From: Flagellimonas sp. S3867
GTDB taxonomy: Bacteria > Bacteroidota > Bacteroidia > Flavobacteriales > Flavobacteriaceae
Assembly: GCF_014698935.1 (NCBI RefSeq)
Contig: NZ_JACVMN010000003.1
Coordinates: forward strand, 186,001-250,000
Length of the DNA: 64,000 bases
Direction of reading: 5' to 3'
A program made the position numbers and the translations under genes. The notes under the pieces were generated by a model. It was given only the letters and a program-made list of their open reading frames with translations. It was not told the DNA's origin and did not search any database. Positions 35,251 through 44,000 of the stretch are shown here, piece after piece. Every line of letters begins with the position of its first letter. The first letter of the stretch is position 1.

Positions 35251-36384
35251 TTAGTGTAATGTGCCTCGAACCTCTTGCTCTCGCTCAATAGCTTCGAACA
35301 GTGCCTTAAAGTTACCTTTTCCAAATGATTGTGCGCCCTTTCTTTGGATAATTTCAAAGAACATAGTCGGTCTTGGCTCAACTGGACGGGTGAAAATCTG
35401 AAGCAAATAGCCTTCATCATCACGGTCTACCAATATGCCCAATTCTCTTAAAGGAGCAATGTCTTCGTCTATTTTTCCAACACGATCGGCAACAGCATCA
35501 TAATAGGTATCAGGAACTCTCAAGAATTCAACTCCTCGACTTTTTAATTGTCTTACAGTAGATATAATATCATCTGTTGCTACGGCAATATGTTGAACTC
35601 CTTCGCCTTCGTAAAAGTCAAGGTACTCTTCTACTTGAGATTTTTTCTTGCCTTCGGCAGGTTCGTTAATAGGGAATTTAATGCGTCCATTGCCATTGCT
35701 CATCACTTTACTCATTAAAGCAGTGTACTCGGTTGAAATATCATCATCATCAAAAGAAAGGATGTTCACAAAACCCATCACGTTTTCGTAAAAATGCACC
35801 CATTCATTCATGCGGTTCCAACCTACATTGCCGACCATATGATCTACAAATTTCAATCCAACGGAAGAAGGATTGTAATCAGGAGTTTCCCATTTTTTGA
35901 ATCCGGGCATAAAAACACCTTTATAGTCTTTTCGTTCCACAAAAATATGAACCGTCTCTCCATAGGTGTAAATGCCTGATCGGACCACTTTTCCAGTACT
36001 ATCTTCTTCGGTCTGAGGTTCCATATACGATTTGGCTCCTCTTTCCATGGCAGCGTTGTAGGCATAAGTTGCGTCATCGACCCAAAGGGCTACGACTTTT
36101 ACTCCATCACCATGTTGATCAATATGACGACCGATATCGGTTCCACTCTTTAGAGGGGAAGTCAAAACCAGACGAATCTTATCTTGAACTACCACATAAC
36201 TTTCCCTATCTTTTAAACCGGTTTCCAAACCAGCGTAGGCCATGGATTGAAATCCAAAAGCTGTTTTATAAAAATGAGCAGCCTGTTTAGAATTGCTCAC
36301 ATAGAGCTCCAAATAATCGGTTCCATTTATGGGCATAAAATCTTTGGCTGCATCGTGTAATTTGGGAAGTGTGGATGTTTCCAT
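35251..36384 (-). CDS. hppD: 4-hydroxyphenylpyruvate dioxygenase
   Basis: This 377-residue protein has two vicinal-oxygen-chelate domains. Iron ligands are visible in KFVDHMVGNV, VQHIAVATDDI and FFEIIQRKGAQSFGKGNF, and the C-terminal helix (ALFEAIEREQEVRGTL) that closes the active site is intact. It converts 4-hydroxyphenylpyruvate to homogentisate. It is the first gene of the operon. Upstream lie a probable promoter, a long palindrome and the divergent MarR gene. Confidence 0.96.
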   Translation of the reverse strand: METSTLPKLHDAAKDFMPINGTDYLELYVSNSKQAAHFYKTAFGFQSMAYAGLETGLKDRESYVVVQDKIRLVLTSPLKSGTDIGRHIDQHGDGVKVVALWVDDATYAYNAAMERGAKSYMEPQTEEDSTGKVVRSGIYTYGETVHIFVERKDYKGVFMPGFKKWETPDYNPSSVGLKFVDHMVGNVGWNRMNEWVHFYENVMGFVNILSFDDDDISTEYTALMSKVMSNGNGRIKFPINEPAEGKKKSQVEEYLDFYEGEGVQHIAVATDDIISTVRQLKSRGVEFLRVPDTYYDAVADRVGKIDEDIAPLRELGILVDRDDEGYLLQIFTRPVEPRPTMFFEIIQRKGAQSFGKGNFKALFEAIEREQEVRGTLH

Positions 36385-36414
36385 GGGTTCTATATTTTTA
36401 AGTGTAAAATAATT

Positions 36415-36439
36415 TATTGTTGTTGATGCAACAAAAATA
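36415..36439. promoter_or_regulatory. 25-bp near-perfect palindrome over the hppD promoter, putative MarR operator
   Basis: TATTGTTGTTG and CAACAAAAATA are inverted copies with one mismatch in 11, around a central ATG. The right arm contains, on the minus strand, TATTTTTG (36432-36439), a match to the -7 element of the hppD operon. The shape and position suit a repressor site for the MarR protein encoded at 36589. A smaller palindrome AACAAATTGTT lies at 36471-36481. Confidence 0.6.
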
Positions 36440-36511
36440 GTAAATTTGAAATGATTTTAGGGCGGAGAAGAACAAATTGTTGTTAAAATTGTTATGTGAA
36501 GCTTGTATTTT

Positions 36512-36573
36512 TCACACTGAGTTTGTCGAAGTGTGATATTCGGACATTTATGTTTCGACAGGCTCAGCATGAC
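36512..36573. repeat. REP-like inverted repeat ahead of the MarR gene
   Basis: CTGAGTTTGTCGAA at 36517-36530 is inverted by TTCGACAGGCTCAG at 36555-36568 with two differences. The left half also forms TCACACT / AGTGTGA. It lies between the putative operator and the marR start. Confidence 0.75.
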
Positions 36574-36588
36574 AAAAAGGATAAATAT

Positions 36589-37032
36589 ATGCTCAATCGT
36601 ATTGATGAAATATCGGGAATTGGTTTGCATTTAGACCTAGTGCTTCGGAAGGTGCAAGATGCTTACTTACAAAAGTTCAAAGAATTGGAAATTGACCTTA
36701 CCATTGAGCAGTGGGTGATTCTGTACCGTATTTATCAGTTGGGTGAGAATGTTTCCCAATCCGATATTGTGAAATCCAACTTTAGAAACCGCGCTACCAC
36801 ATCAAGAGTCATTGGAGGTTTGGAACGCAAAGGTTGGATTTCTAAAACACGATTTGACGGCGATCTGAAACGTTTTAAATTGCAGTTGACCTCCAAAGGA
36901 AAAGCAGTGATTGCTGCCATTGAACCTCATGCCAATCTATTGCGCAAACAGGCCATCAAAGGTTTGGATAATGAAGAATTTGAAACCTTTTTAAAGGTAT
37001 TGGACCAGATTTGGGAAAATTATCACACCTAA
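36589..37032 (+). CDS. MarR family transcriptional regulator of the tyrosine operon
   Basis: From the ATG at 36589 the protein has 147 residues, the usual MarR size. The open frame continues upstream to 36496, but that part runs through the REP-like repeat and is unlikely to be coding. The winged helix-turn-helix is visible: LTIEQWVILYRIYQ, VSQSDIVKSNFRNRATTSRVIGGLERKGWISKTRFDGDLKRF shown here by its ends VSQSDIVKSN and RVIGGLERKGWISK, and the wing SRV..RFDGDLKR. MarR proteins are dimeric and often respond to aromatic acids. Divergence from hppD suggests it controls that operon. Confidence 0.88.
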   Translation: MLNRIDEISGIGLHLDLVLRKVQDAYLQKFKELEIDLTIEQWVILYRIYQLGENVSQSDIVKSNFRNRATTSRVIGGLERKGWISKTRFDGDLKRFKLQLTSKGKAVIAAIEPHANLLRKQAIKGLDNEEFETFLKVLDQIWENYHT

Positions 37033-37910
37033 TTTTTAAGTGTCGTATTGAAAAAATCCCAGCTGGAGACCAACTCAAATTCAGGAGTGTTGTCAAACAA
37101 CATGTCTAATGTCCATTTATGATTATCCCCAACAATTATCAGCATACGATCGTTAGGTTCGTTCATTTTGATTACGTTGGCAAGCATTCTAACATTTCTT
37201 CTGTACCATCTACCTAACCAGTCGGGACCAATCCAGTTTTTCTGAATGCCAACCCTAACTTCATAATTGTGCATTCTTTGAGCATTTATGTATTGTGCCC
37301 GTGGAGAATTACGCAAGACAATTTCATCTAAAAGAGACATTTCTTTTAAAAGCTTTTGATTGTGATTATGGGTCACGATAATTTTCTTTTCATGGGCATC
37401 AAAAAAGCCTGCATCATTATTTTTGGCATATTCCCCAAAACTAGAAAAGGAGAAATTTTCAAGAGACCCAATAAATTCGGTTTGATTGTCAAAAAAGTAC
37501 AACCTATGATGTTGCATTGCTTTGGCCAAGCGAAATCCTATTTGATATACTTCGTTTTCTTTATTGGTAATATATTCTGAATCTTCTACGAAGCTCATAT
37601 AGTTTTTATTGGCCAGTTCTGAGGCCGAAGGTTCCCACTCCAAAACTATTTTAGTAGGCTTATAGTTTTTTAGGATTTTAATAAATTGTTCAATGGATTT
37701 CTGGTTTTGGTCGGTTAAGACCGATTTGTCAAAATGAAAAGTACCTACAACCATTACTTTGGATGTAGTCAATGAATCATAATCCATTAGTTTATTTTCA
37801 ATCCTTTGAAGTGATTGATGTTGTTTGAATTGGGCCGAAACACATGACCATGAAAAAAGTGTGGAAAGCAACAGAATTACCATTGCAGGTGAATTGTAAT
37901 TTGAGTTCAT
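37029..37910 (-). CDS. DUF5694 family protein, probably exported
   Basis: Starting at the ATG at 37910 gives 293 residues with a hydrophobic signal (MVILLLSTLFSWSCVSAQ region); a longer frame from 37946 is less likely. The core begins KVMVVGTFHFDKS and continues through KIVLEWEPSASELANKNY, VTHNHNQKLLKEM and MLIIVGDNHKWTLDML. The GTFHF start and GDNH-type ending are typical of DUF5694, distantly like the TraB/ChaN hydrolase fold. Function is unknown. Its end overlaps the marR stop by 4 bases (convergent). Confidence 0.78.
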   Translation of the reverse strand: MNSNYNSPAMVILLLSTLFSWSCVSAQFKQHQSLQRIENKLMDYDSLTTSKVMVVGTFHFDKSVLTDQNQKSIEQFIKILKNYKPTKIVLEWEPSASELANKNYMSFVEDSEYITNKENEVYQIGFRLAKAMQHHRLYFFDNQTEFIGSLENFSFSSFGEYAKNNDAGFFDAHEKKIIVTHNHNQKLLKEMSLLDEIVLRNSPRAQYINAQRMHNYEVRVGIQKNWIGPDWLGRWYRRNVRMLANVIKMNEPNDRMLIIVGDNHKWTLDMLFDNTPEFELVSSWDFFNTTLKN

Positions 37911-37995
37911 AGGAGTCAATTGATTAGCTATGGCTAAAAGATGCAAAAAAAAGCAGGTTGTTGCACCTTGGAATTTGAAACTTGTAAATTAATGT

Positions 37996-39117
37996 CTAAA
38001 TATCTCGGTTTTTGGCTTTCCAAGCTTCCAGAAGCTCCAGTTCCCTGGCCCTTGTTATTCCATTAAAGGGCCTACTTTTATCAATGCCCGGATCAGTTGA
38101 AGAGGATTTTACATTATCGTACCATTTGAGCGCGCTATCAAAGGTTTGTTCAACAGGTGTGAATGACATTCCAGCTTGTATGGCTTTTTCTGAACTCATT
38201 GTATGTCTTCCCGCCCTCCTAGACTTTGGCTCCCAAATAGGAATATCGACGATAGGCCTAAGCTTGTGTTCAGCTATGAACTCATTGTCTACCCAAACCA
38301 AATTTGCTCGATTCCCAAAATGGGCATTAATACGTTCTAGGAATTCCTTGAAAACCATAGGCTCTTTCATTGGCCCTATTGTGTTGTAGATCCCATTTTG
38401 GTTGGTTTCCAGAGCATGTAAAATAAAATGGGCAACATCCCTTACATCAATCCATTGGACAAAATCGGTTCCATCTCCTGGGGCAAGAACTGGGCCTCCG
38501 GCTCTAATCCGCCATAGCCAATAGACTAGCGACCAACTTTCATCTCGTTTTCCAAATATTCCCGGTGGACGGACAATTACATGATTTTTAGGGAAAGCGG
38601 CTTCGACTGCGGCCTCACAAAGCACCTTAGATTGATAATAGGACATTCCTGGTATGAATTCCGTTACCTCGTGAAGAGGTGATGTTTCGGTAATGCCAAC
38701 AACTGTTTTATCTTTATAAACAGCAATAGAAGAAACAAAAATATATTTTTTTACACGGTTCTTTAGCAGCTCGGCTGATCTACTGATCATTCTAGGGTCT
38801 GCCGTCCAAGTATCTATTACAATATCCCAAATGCGATCACCTTCAAGGGCACTTAAATTTTCCTCTTCAATGGTTCTATTGCCTCTTAATTTTTCTAGAT
38901 TTGGATATAGGTCAGGATTAGTGATTCCCCTGTTGAACAAAGTAATCTCATGCCCCATGGCAAGGGCGCGATCTACTATTGCAGGCCCTAGATAGTTTGT
39001 GCCTCCAAGGATTAAGATTCTCTGGTTTTTATCGGGATTTAGACAGGATGATAACGATGCAAGGCCCAATGCCATCGATGCAACACTAGTAACATGCAAA
39101 AATTCTCGTCTTTCCAT
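37996..39117 (-). CDS. Exported NAD-dependent epimerase/dehydratase-like protein with Tat-type signal
   Basis: This 373-residue protein begins MERREFLHVTSVASMALGL and has a lipobox-like LSSC at about residues 22-25. RREFL fits a twin-arginine signal, so it may be a Tat-exported lipoprotein. The rest is an NAD-binding epimerase fold: ILILGGTNYLGPAIVDRA at about 32-49, YIFVSSIAVY, the YQSK catalytic pair and IVRPPGIFG. An enzyme that needs a tightly held dinucleotide and is exported folded would fit Tat. Substrate unknown. A cytoplasmic membrane-anchored location cannot be excluded. Confidence 0.82.
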   Translation of the reverse strand: MERREFLHVTSVASMALGLASLSSCLNPDKNQRILILGGTNYLGPAIVDRALAMGHEITLFNRGITNPDLYPNLEKLRGNRTIEEENLSALEGDRIWDIVIDTWTADPRMISRSAELLKNRVKKYIFVSSIAVYKDKTVVGITETSPLHEVTEFIPGMSYYQSKVLCEAAVEAAFPKNHVIVRPPGIFGKRDESWSLVYWLWRIRAGGPVLAPGDGTDFVQWIDVRDVAHFILHALETNQNGIYNTIGPMKEPMVFKEFLERINAHFGNRANLVWVDNEFIAEHKLRPIVDIPIWEPKSRRAGRHTMSSEKAIQAGMSFTPVEQTFDSALKWYDNVKSSSTDPGIDKSRPFNGITRARELELLEAWKAKNRDI

Positions 39118-39164
39118 TCTTTTGATACCTAAAATGAATTAAAACATATAGTGTTATTAATTTT

Positions 39165-42005
39165 TTAATGCGCCTCCAACCAATTATCGCCAATACCCAC
39201 TTCCACGTCTAAAGGCACGGTTAGTTTATAAGCATTTTCCATTTCGGATTTGATGAGCTCTTTTACTTTTTCCAATTCAGGTTTGTAGGCGTCGAACACC
39301 AATTCATCATGAACTTGTAACAACATTTTGGTCTTATATCCACCTTCGGAAAGTTTTTTATGGATATTGATCATGGCAATTTTAATGATATCTGCCGCAC
39401 TACCTTGAATAGGTGCGTTTACGGCATTACGTTCTGCTGCTCCACGTACGACTTGATTACCAGCATTGATATCCTTTAGATATCTTCTTCGACCCAAAAC
39501 CGTTTGTACATACCCATTATCGCGAGCAAAGTCGACCTGCTCCCCCATATAATTTCGCAATTTGGGATAGGTTTTGTAATAAGTTTCAATGAGTTCTTTG
39601 GCTTCGGAACGACTCAAATCAGTCTGGTTGCTCAATCCAAAGGCCGAAACCCCATAAATGATTCCAAAATTCACGGTCTTGGCATTTCCACGTTGTTCAC
39701 GGGTTACTTCTTCAAGGGGTACATTAAAAACCTTGGAGGCAGTAGAGGCGTGAATGTCCTCTCCATTTTTAAAAGCCTCTATCATGGTGTCCTCCTCGCT
39801 TAATGCGGCTATGATGCGAAGCTCAATTTGGGAATAATCCGCAGCTAGCAAAACATAGTTTTCATCTCTAGGTATGAAAGCCTTTCGCACTTGACGCCCG
39901 CGTTCGGTTCTTATGGGAATATTTTGCAGATTCGGATTGTTACTACTCAATCGACCAGTGGCCGCAACAGTTTGCATATAATCCGTATGAACCCTACCAC
40001 TATGTTGCTGTACTTCATTGGGTAAAGCGTCCACGTAGGTGCTTTTTAGTTTGCTGAGCCCTCGAAAATCCAATACATTTTGAATAATCTCATGGTCTTT
40101 GGCCAAATAAGAAAGCACATCCTCTGCGGTGGAATATTGTCCCGTTTTTGTCTTTTTGGGCTTGTCTACCAACTTTAATTTATCAAATAAAATTTCGCCC
40201 AACTGTTTTGGTGAAGCAATATTGAATTCTTGACCGGCAGCCTCATATATTTTTTGTTCCAGATTTTTGATGTCATTGTTCAAATCTTCGGAAAGGGAGT
40301 TTAGGAAATCCTGATTAAGATTTATGCCTTCGGTTTCCATATCGGCAAGCACTCGGAGTAGGGGAACCTCAATATTTTGAAAGAGCTCATCGGTTTTGGC
40401 TGCTGCAAGCTCCGGTCTAAAATGTTGGGCCAATTGTAGGGTAATATCTGCATCTTCGGAAGCATATTCGGTTTGCTTTTCTAAAGGAACCTGGCGCATG
40501 CTCAATTGATTTTTGCCTTTTTTACCAATAAGCTCGGTAATGGAGACAGGGGTGTAATTCAAATAAGTTTCGGCCAATACGTCCATATTATGACGCATAT
40601 CTGGATTGATGAGGTAATGTGCCAACATGGTGTCGAAAAGCTTTCCTTTTACCTCGACTCCGTAATTTTTCATCACTTTGATGTCGTACTTCAAGTTTTG
40701 ACCTACTTTTTCAATGGCTGTGGATTCAAAGAAAGGACGAAGCTGTTCCAAAATTTCCATGACAGCTTCCTTTTCTTCTGGAATAGGTACATAAAATCCC
40801 TTTTTGGCTTCCCAGCTAAAAGCAATACCAACAAGCTCAGCTTCCAATGGATTTATGGAAGTGGTTTCTGTATCAAAACAAACCGAGGGCTGTTGCATCA
40901 GTTTTTTGATGAAAAGCTTTAGTCCAAGGCCAGGTTGGATGCTCTGGTATACATGCTGGACATCCGAAACTGTATTTCTACTGCTTGAATCTTTAATGGT
41001 GGCCGGGGCATCTGCTGGACTCCCGCCAAACAGGCTAAACTGTCCGCTGCCTGCGGCCTGCGGTTTTTCCGTCGGTTTTGGGGTTGCCGAAGTGGTTTCT
41101 GGTTCAGGAGTTTCCTCAGAGAAGATTTTGATAAACTGGTCTTTTAGCCGTCTAAATTCAAGCTCTTCAAAAATCTGCTGCACTTTTGTGCCATCTGGCT
41201 CCGACATTTCATAATCGTCCGCATTGAAAGTAACGTCACAATCGATTTTGATTTCTGCCAATTTTCGTGAAAGTCGACCCAATTCAGCATTTTGTTCCAC
41301 TTTCTCCTTCATTTTCCCTTTCAGCTGTTCCGTGTTGGCCAAAAGTCCTTCCATATCGCCGAAATCGGCCAAGAATTTTTTGGCGGTCTTGTCGCCAACC
41401 CCTGGAAGACCTGGTATGTTGTCACTCGCATCTCCCATCATCCCAAGGTAATCGATGACCTGCTCCGGACGTTCTACACCAAAGCGTTTTTGTATTTCGG
41501 GGATTCCCCAAATTTCGATACCATTTCCCATTCGTGCTGGACGATACATGAAAATATTTTCAGATACCAATTGGCCAAAATCCTTATCAGGAGTGACCAT
41601 GAATACCTTATAATCTTCTTTTTCGGCCTGTTTGGCCAAGGTGCCTATAATGTCATCAGCTTCATATCCGGCCAATTCCACTACAGGAATTTGCATGGCC
41701 TTTAGAATATTTTGAATGTAGGGTACGGCTATTTTGATGGCATCTGGGGTTTCGTCTCTATTGGCCTTGTAATCTTCAAAAAGTTCGGTACGCTCCACAC
41801 TGCCCCCTTTATCAAAACACACGGCCAAGTGGTCTGGTTTTTCGCGTTTGATCACATCAAAAAGAGAATTTACAAACCCCATAATGGCCGAGGTGTCCAT
41901 TCCTTTGGAATTAATTCTCGGGTTTTTGATTAAGGCATAATATCCTCTAAATATTAGAGCGTAGGCATCAAGAAGAAAAAGTCGTTTTTGGTCAGACATG
42001 GTCAA
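39165..42005 (-). CDS. polA: DNA polymerase I
   Basis: This 946-residue protein has all three PolA domains. The 5'-nuclease domain spans about 1-295 (LFLLDAYALIFRGYYAL, DKDFGQLVS, GLPGVGDKTAKKFL), a low-complexity linker follows, the 3'-5' exonuclease domain has the intact SVCFDTETTSINP motif, and the polymerase domain has motif A (AADYSQIELRIIAALS), motif B (RGNAKTVNFGIIYG) and motif C (QVHDELVFD). It fills gaps and removes RNA primers. A start two codons later (MSDQKR) is equally likely. Confidence 0.98.
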   Translation of the reverse strand: MTMSDQKRLFLLDAYALIFRGYYALIKNPRINSKGMDTSAIMGFVNSLFDVIKREKPDHLAVCFDKGGSVERTELFEDYKANRDETPDAIKIAVPYIQNILKAMQIPVVELAGYEADDIIGTLAKQAEKEDYKVFMVTPDKDFGQLVSENIFMYRPARMGNGIEIWGIPEIQKRFGVERPEQVIDYLGMMGDASDNIPGLPGVGDKTAKKFLADFGDMEGLLANTEQLKGKMKEKVEQNAELGRLSRKLAEIKIDCDVTFNADDYEMSEPDGTKVQQIFEELEFRRLKDQFIKIFSEETPEPETTSATPKPTEKPQAAGSGQFSLFGGSPADAPATIKDSSSRNTVSDVQHVYQSIQPGLGLKLFIKKLMQQPSVCFDTETTSINPLEAELVGIAFSWEAKKGFYVPIPEEKEAVMEILEQLRPFFESTAIEKVGQNLKYDIKVMKNYGVEVKGKLFDTMLAHYLINPDMRHNMDVLAETYLNYTPVSITELIGKKGKNQLSMRQVPLEKQTEYASEDADITLQLAQHFRPELAAAKTDELFQNIEVPLLRVLADMETEGINLNQDFLNSLSEDLNNDIKNLEQKIYEAAGQEFNIASPKQLGEILFDKLKLVDKPKKTKTGQYSTAEDVLSYLAKDHEIIQNVLDFRGLSKLKSTYVDALPNEVQQHSGRVHTDYMQTVAATGRLSSNNPNLQNIPIRTERGRQVRKAFIPRDENYVLLAADYSQIELRIIAALSEEDTMIEAFKNGEDIHASTASKVFNVPLEEVTREQRGNAKTVNFGIIYGVSAFGLSNQTDLSRSEAKELIETYYKTYPKLRNYMGEQVDFARDNGYVQTVLGRRRYLKDINAGNQVVRGAAERNAVNAPIQGSAADIIKIAMINIHKKLSEGGYKTKMLLQVHDELVFDAYKPELEKVKELIKSEMENAYKLTVPLDVEVGIGDNWLEAH

Positions 42006-42080
42006 AAATTAGTAATGTAAAGTTAGAAGTACGGACTTTTTGTTGTACAGTCTTTAAAAGTAGAAAAAAGAGATAAGAAA

Positions 42081-42187
42081 TTGGTATTGAGATGTGAGAT
42101 GTTGGTATGGAGAAACTAGAACGCCTCGCTTCTAGAAGTGCAATTTGATCAAAAGTACAGTCTCAATACTCACGTCTCAATACTAAT
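42081..42187. repeat. Intergenic inverted repeat between polA and the aspartylglucosaminidase gene
   Basis: GTATTGAGATGTGAG near the left end is repeated in inverted form, with one difference, as CTCACGTCTCAATAC near the right end. A CTAGAA / TTCTAG pair lies in the centre. Nothing else is visible in this gap of 184 bases. Confidence 0.75.
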
Positions 42188-42189
42188 GT

Positions 42190-43182
42190 CTAACCCGTAT
42201 AAAAACTTTGCACTTGTCTATTCTCATGTCCATTTTCCGAATATTCCCGATACGTAAATCCAGGATGCACACAGTATCCTCCAGTTTCGCCTTTTTTGTT
42301 GACGGCCAAAAAACCAATTTGGAAATCCTTACGACCTTCATTCTTTTTCATGATTCGTTTTACACCTTCTTCACAAGCTTCTTGCGGACTTTTTCCTTGT
42401 CGCATCAATTCCACAATTAAAAAACTGCCCACAGTGCGAATGACTTCTTCACCCACACCTGTTGCGGTTGCGCCACCAACTTCGTTGTCCACATAAAGGC
42501 CAGCTCCAATAATCGGAGAATCGCCTACGCGTCCTGCAACTTTATAGGCCATTCCGCTAGTGGTACATGCACCTGCTATATCACCATTTTTGTCTATGGC
42601 CAGCATCCCAATAGTGTCATGATTTTCTATGTTGATGGTGGTCTCATATTTGGAAGTTTTCTTCCATTCTTCATATTGTTTTCGGGTACTTTCCGTCAAC
42701 AAATCTTCTTTTTTGAACCCCTGTTCATAAGCAAACTGCTCGGCTCCCTTACCTGCAAGAATGATATGCGGCGTTTCTTCCATCACTTTTCTTGCCACGG
42801 AAACAGGATGTTCAATGTTCTGTATGTACACCACAGAACCGCAGTTACCGTCTTTGTCCATAATACAGGCATCTAAAGTAACATTGCCATCTCGGTCGGG
42901 TCGTCCACCTTTGCCTACAGTTTCGTTGTTGACATCCGCCTCTTCTACCATAACTCCTTGTTCAACCGCGTCGAGCGCATTTCCATCATTTTCGAGGACT
43001 TCCCATGCTTTGGCGGTGGCATTCACAAAATTCCAGGTACAAATGGCAATCGGTTTTGTAACCGAAATAGTTGCTGGAGTATTTTCAGGCTTGTTTTCCG
43101 TCTTGCACGAGGCCAAAACAGGTGCTGACATAAGTCCAGCTGTAGTAAGCCCCGATTTTTTTAGAAATTTGCGTCTTTGCAT
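42190..43182 (-). CDS. N4-(beta-N-acetylglucosaminyl)-L-asparaginase (aspartylglucosaminidase)
   Basis: From the ATG at 43182 the protein has 330 residues and begins MQRRKFLKKSGLTTAGLMSA, a twin-arginine-type signal followed by a lipobox-like LASC. The Ntn-hydrolase self-cleavage and catalytic threonine are in NHDTIGMLAID, preceded by the precursor loop; VGDSPIIGAGLYVDNEVGGA and ATGVGEEVIRTVGSF match the glycosylasparaginase family. It would remove asparagine from N-linked GlcNAc-Asn in the periplasm. Isoaspartyl peptidase activity is an alternative. A longer frame from 43245 overlaps the cutC start and is rejected. Confidence 0.9.
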   Translation of the reverse strand: MQRRKFLKKSGLTTAGLMSAPVLASCKTENKPENTPATISVTKPIAICTWNFVNATAKAWEVLENDGNALDAVEQGVMVEEADVNNETVGKGGRPDRDGNVTLDACIMDKDGNCGSVVYIQNIEHPVSVARKVMEETPHIILAGKGAEQFAYEQGFKKEDLLTESTRKQYEEWKKTSKYETTINIENHDTIGMLAIDKNGDIAGACTTSGMAYKVAGRVGDSPIIGAGLYVDNEVGGATATGVGEEVIRTVGSFLIVELMRQGKSPQEACEEGVKRIMKKNEGRKDFQIGFLAVNKKGETGGYCVHPGFTYREYSENGHENRQVQSFYTG

Positions 43183-43222
43183 GATTTGGATGTTTAATTT
43201 TAGTCCTGCTAAAGATAGCAAT

Positions 43223-43945
43223 ATGCTTGTAGAAGTTTGTGCCAACTCGTTGGAATCTGCCCTAATTGCCCAAGAGGCTGGAGCTGACCGTATTGAACTT
43301 TGCAGCGAGTTGGGAGTTGGTGGAATAACCCCTTCTCATGGACTGATTGAGATGGTGAGAAATCGACTCAAAATTCCAATCCATGTTTTGATAAGACCGC
43401 GAAGTGGTCATTTTACCTATTCCGATTTAGAGTTTGAAGTAATGCTCAGGAATGTTGCTTTTTGTAAGCAAGTAGGTGTGGATGGAATCGTCTCTGGAAT
43501 CCTTCAAGACGATTGCAACCTGGATATGGAACGGACCAAGTTGTTGATTGAAGCCACTAGGCCGCTTAAGTTTACTTTCCATAGGGCATTTGATTGGGTT
43601 ACAGACCCAAAGAAAACATTGCAACAACTGGAAATTTTGGATGTGGATTATATTTTGACTTCTGGTCAGGAAACGTTGGCCGAAAAGGGATTGAACTTAC
43701 TTCAAGAATTAAACGGTATTTCGCAAAGCACAGTTGTAATGGCAGGTGGAGGTGTGCAACTTGATAATTGCGAAAAGTTTAAAACAGGCGGATTGCGTAC
43801 CATCCATCTATCTGGAACATCATTCGGCAACGAAGTGCACATTTCGGATAAAATCTCGATGAATTCGGATGTACACTTACAAGAAGATCAGGTAGCTGTA
43901 ACAAATTTGGACAAGGTTCGTCAAATTGTACGTAGCGTTAAATAA
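43223..43945 (+). CDS. cutC: CutC family copper homeostasis protein
   Basis: From the ATG at 43223 this is a 240-residue TIM-barrel CutC: MLVEVCANSLESALIAQEAG, RIELCSELGVGGITPSHGL, VLIRPRSGHFTY, TFHRAFDW and LTSGQETLAEKGL follow in order. The open frame extends far upstream but there it is antisense to the aspartylglucosaminidase gene. CutC was named for copper tolerance; its real biochemical role is unsettled. It is divergent from the neighbouring gene with only 40 bases between the starts. Confidence 0.93.
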   Translation: MLVEVCANSLESALIAQEAGADRIELCSELGVGGITPSHGLIEMVRNRLKIPIHVLIRPRSGHFTYSDLEFEVMLRNVAFCKQVGVDGIVSGILQDDCNLDMERTKLLIEATRPLKFTFHRAFDWVTDPKKTLQQLEILDVDYILTSGQETLAEKGLNLLQELNGISQSTVVMAGGGVQLDNCEKFKTGGLRTIHLSGTSFGNEVHISDKISMNSDVHLQEDQVAVTNLDKVRQIVRSVK

Positions 43946-43978
43946 TCGCTAAATAATTCAGTTCCAGAACTAAAGAAA

Positions 43979-43986
43979 TATCTTTG
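43979..43986 (+). promoter_or_regulatory. Probable -7 element of the metallophosphoesterase gene
   Basis: TATCTTTG matches TAnnTTTG exactly, 14 bases before the ATG. No TTG is seen at the expected -33 distance. Confidence 0.4.
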
Positions 43987-44000
43987 CAAAAAAGATTTGA

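Noticed and set aside
36496..36588. A longer MarR protein starting at 36496
   Set aside because: The extra 31 codons run through the REP-like repeat and MarR proteins start close to the helix at MLNRIDE.
40804..41214. A 136-codon frame opposite polA
   Set aside because: It is a shadow of the PolA linker and exonuclease coding region, with no motif or start context.
42761..43222. An open frame giving CutC a 154-residue N-terminal extension
   Set aside because: This part is antisense to the aspartylglucosaminidase gene and shows no domain; CutC homology begins exactly at the ATG at 43223.
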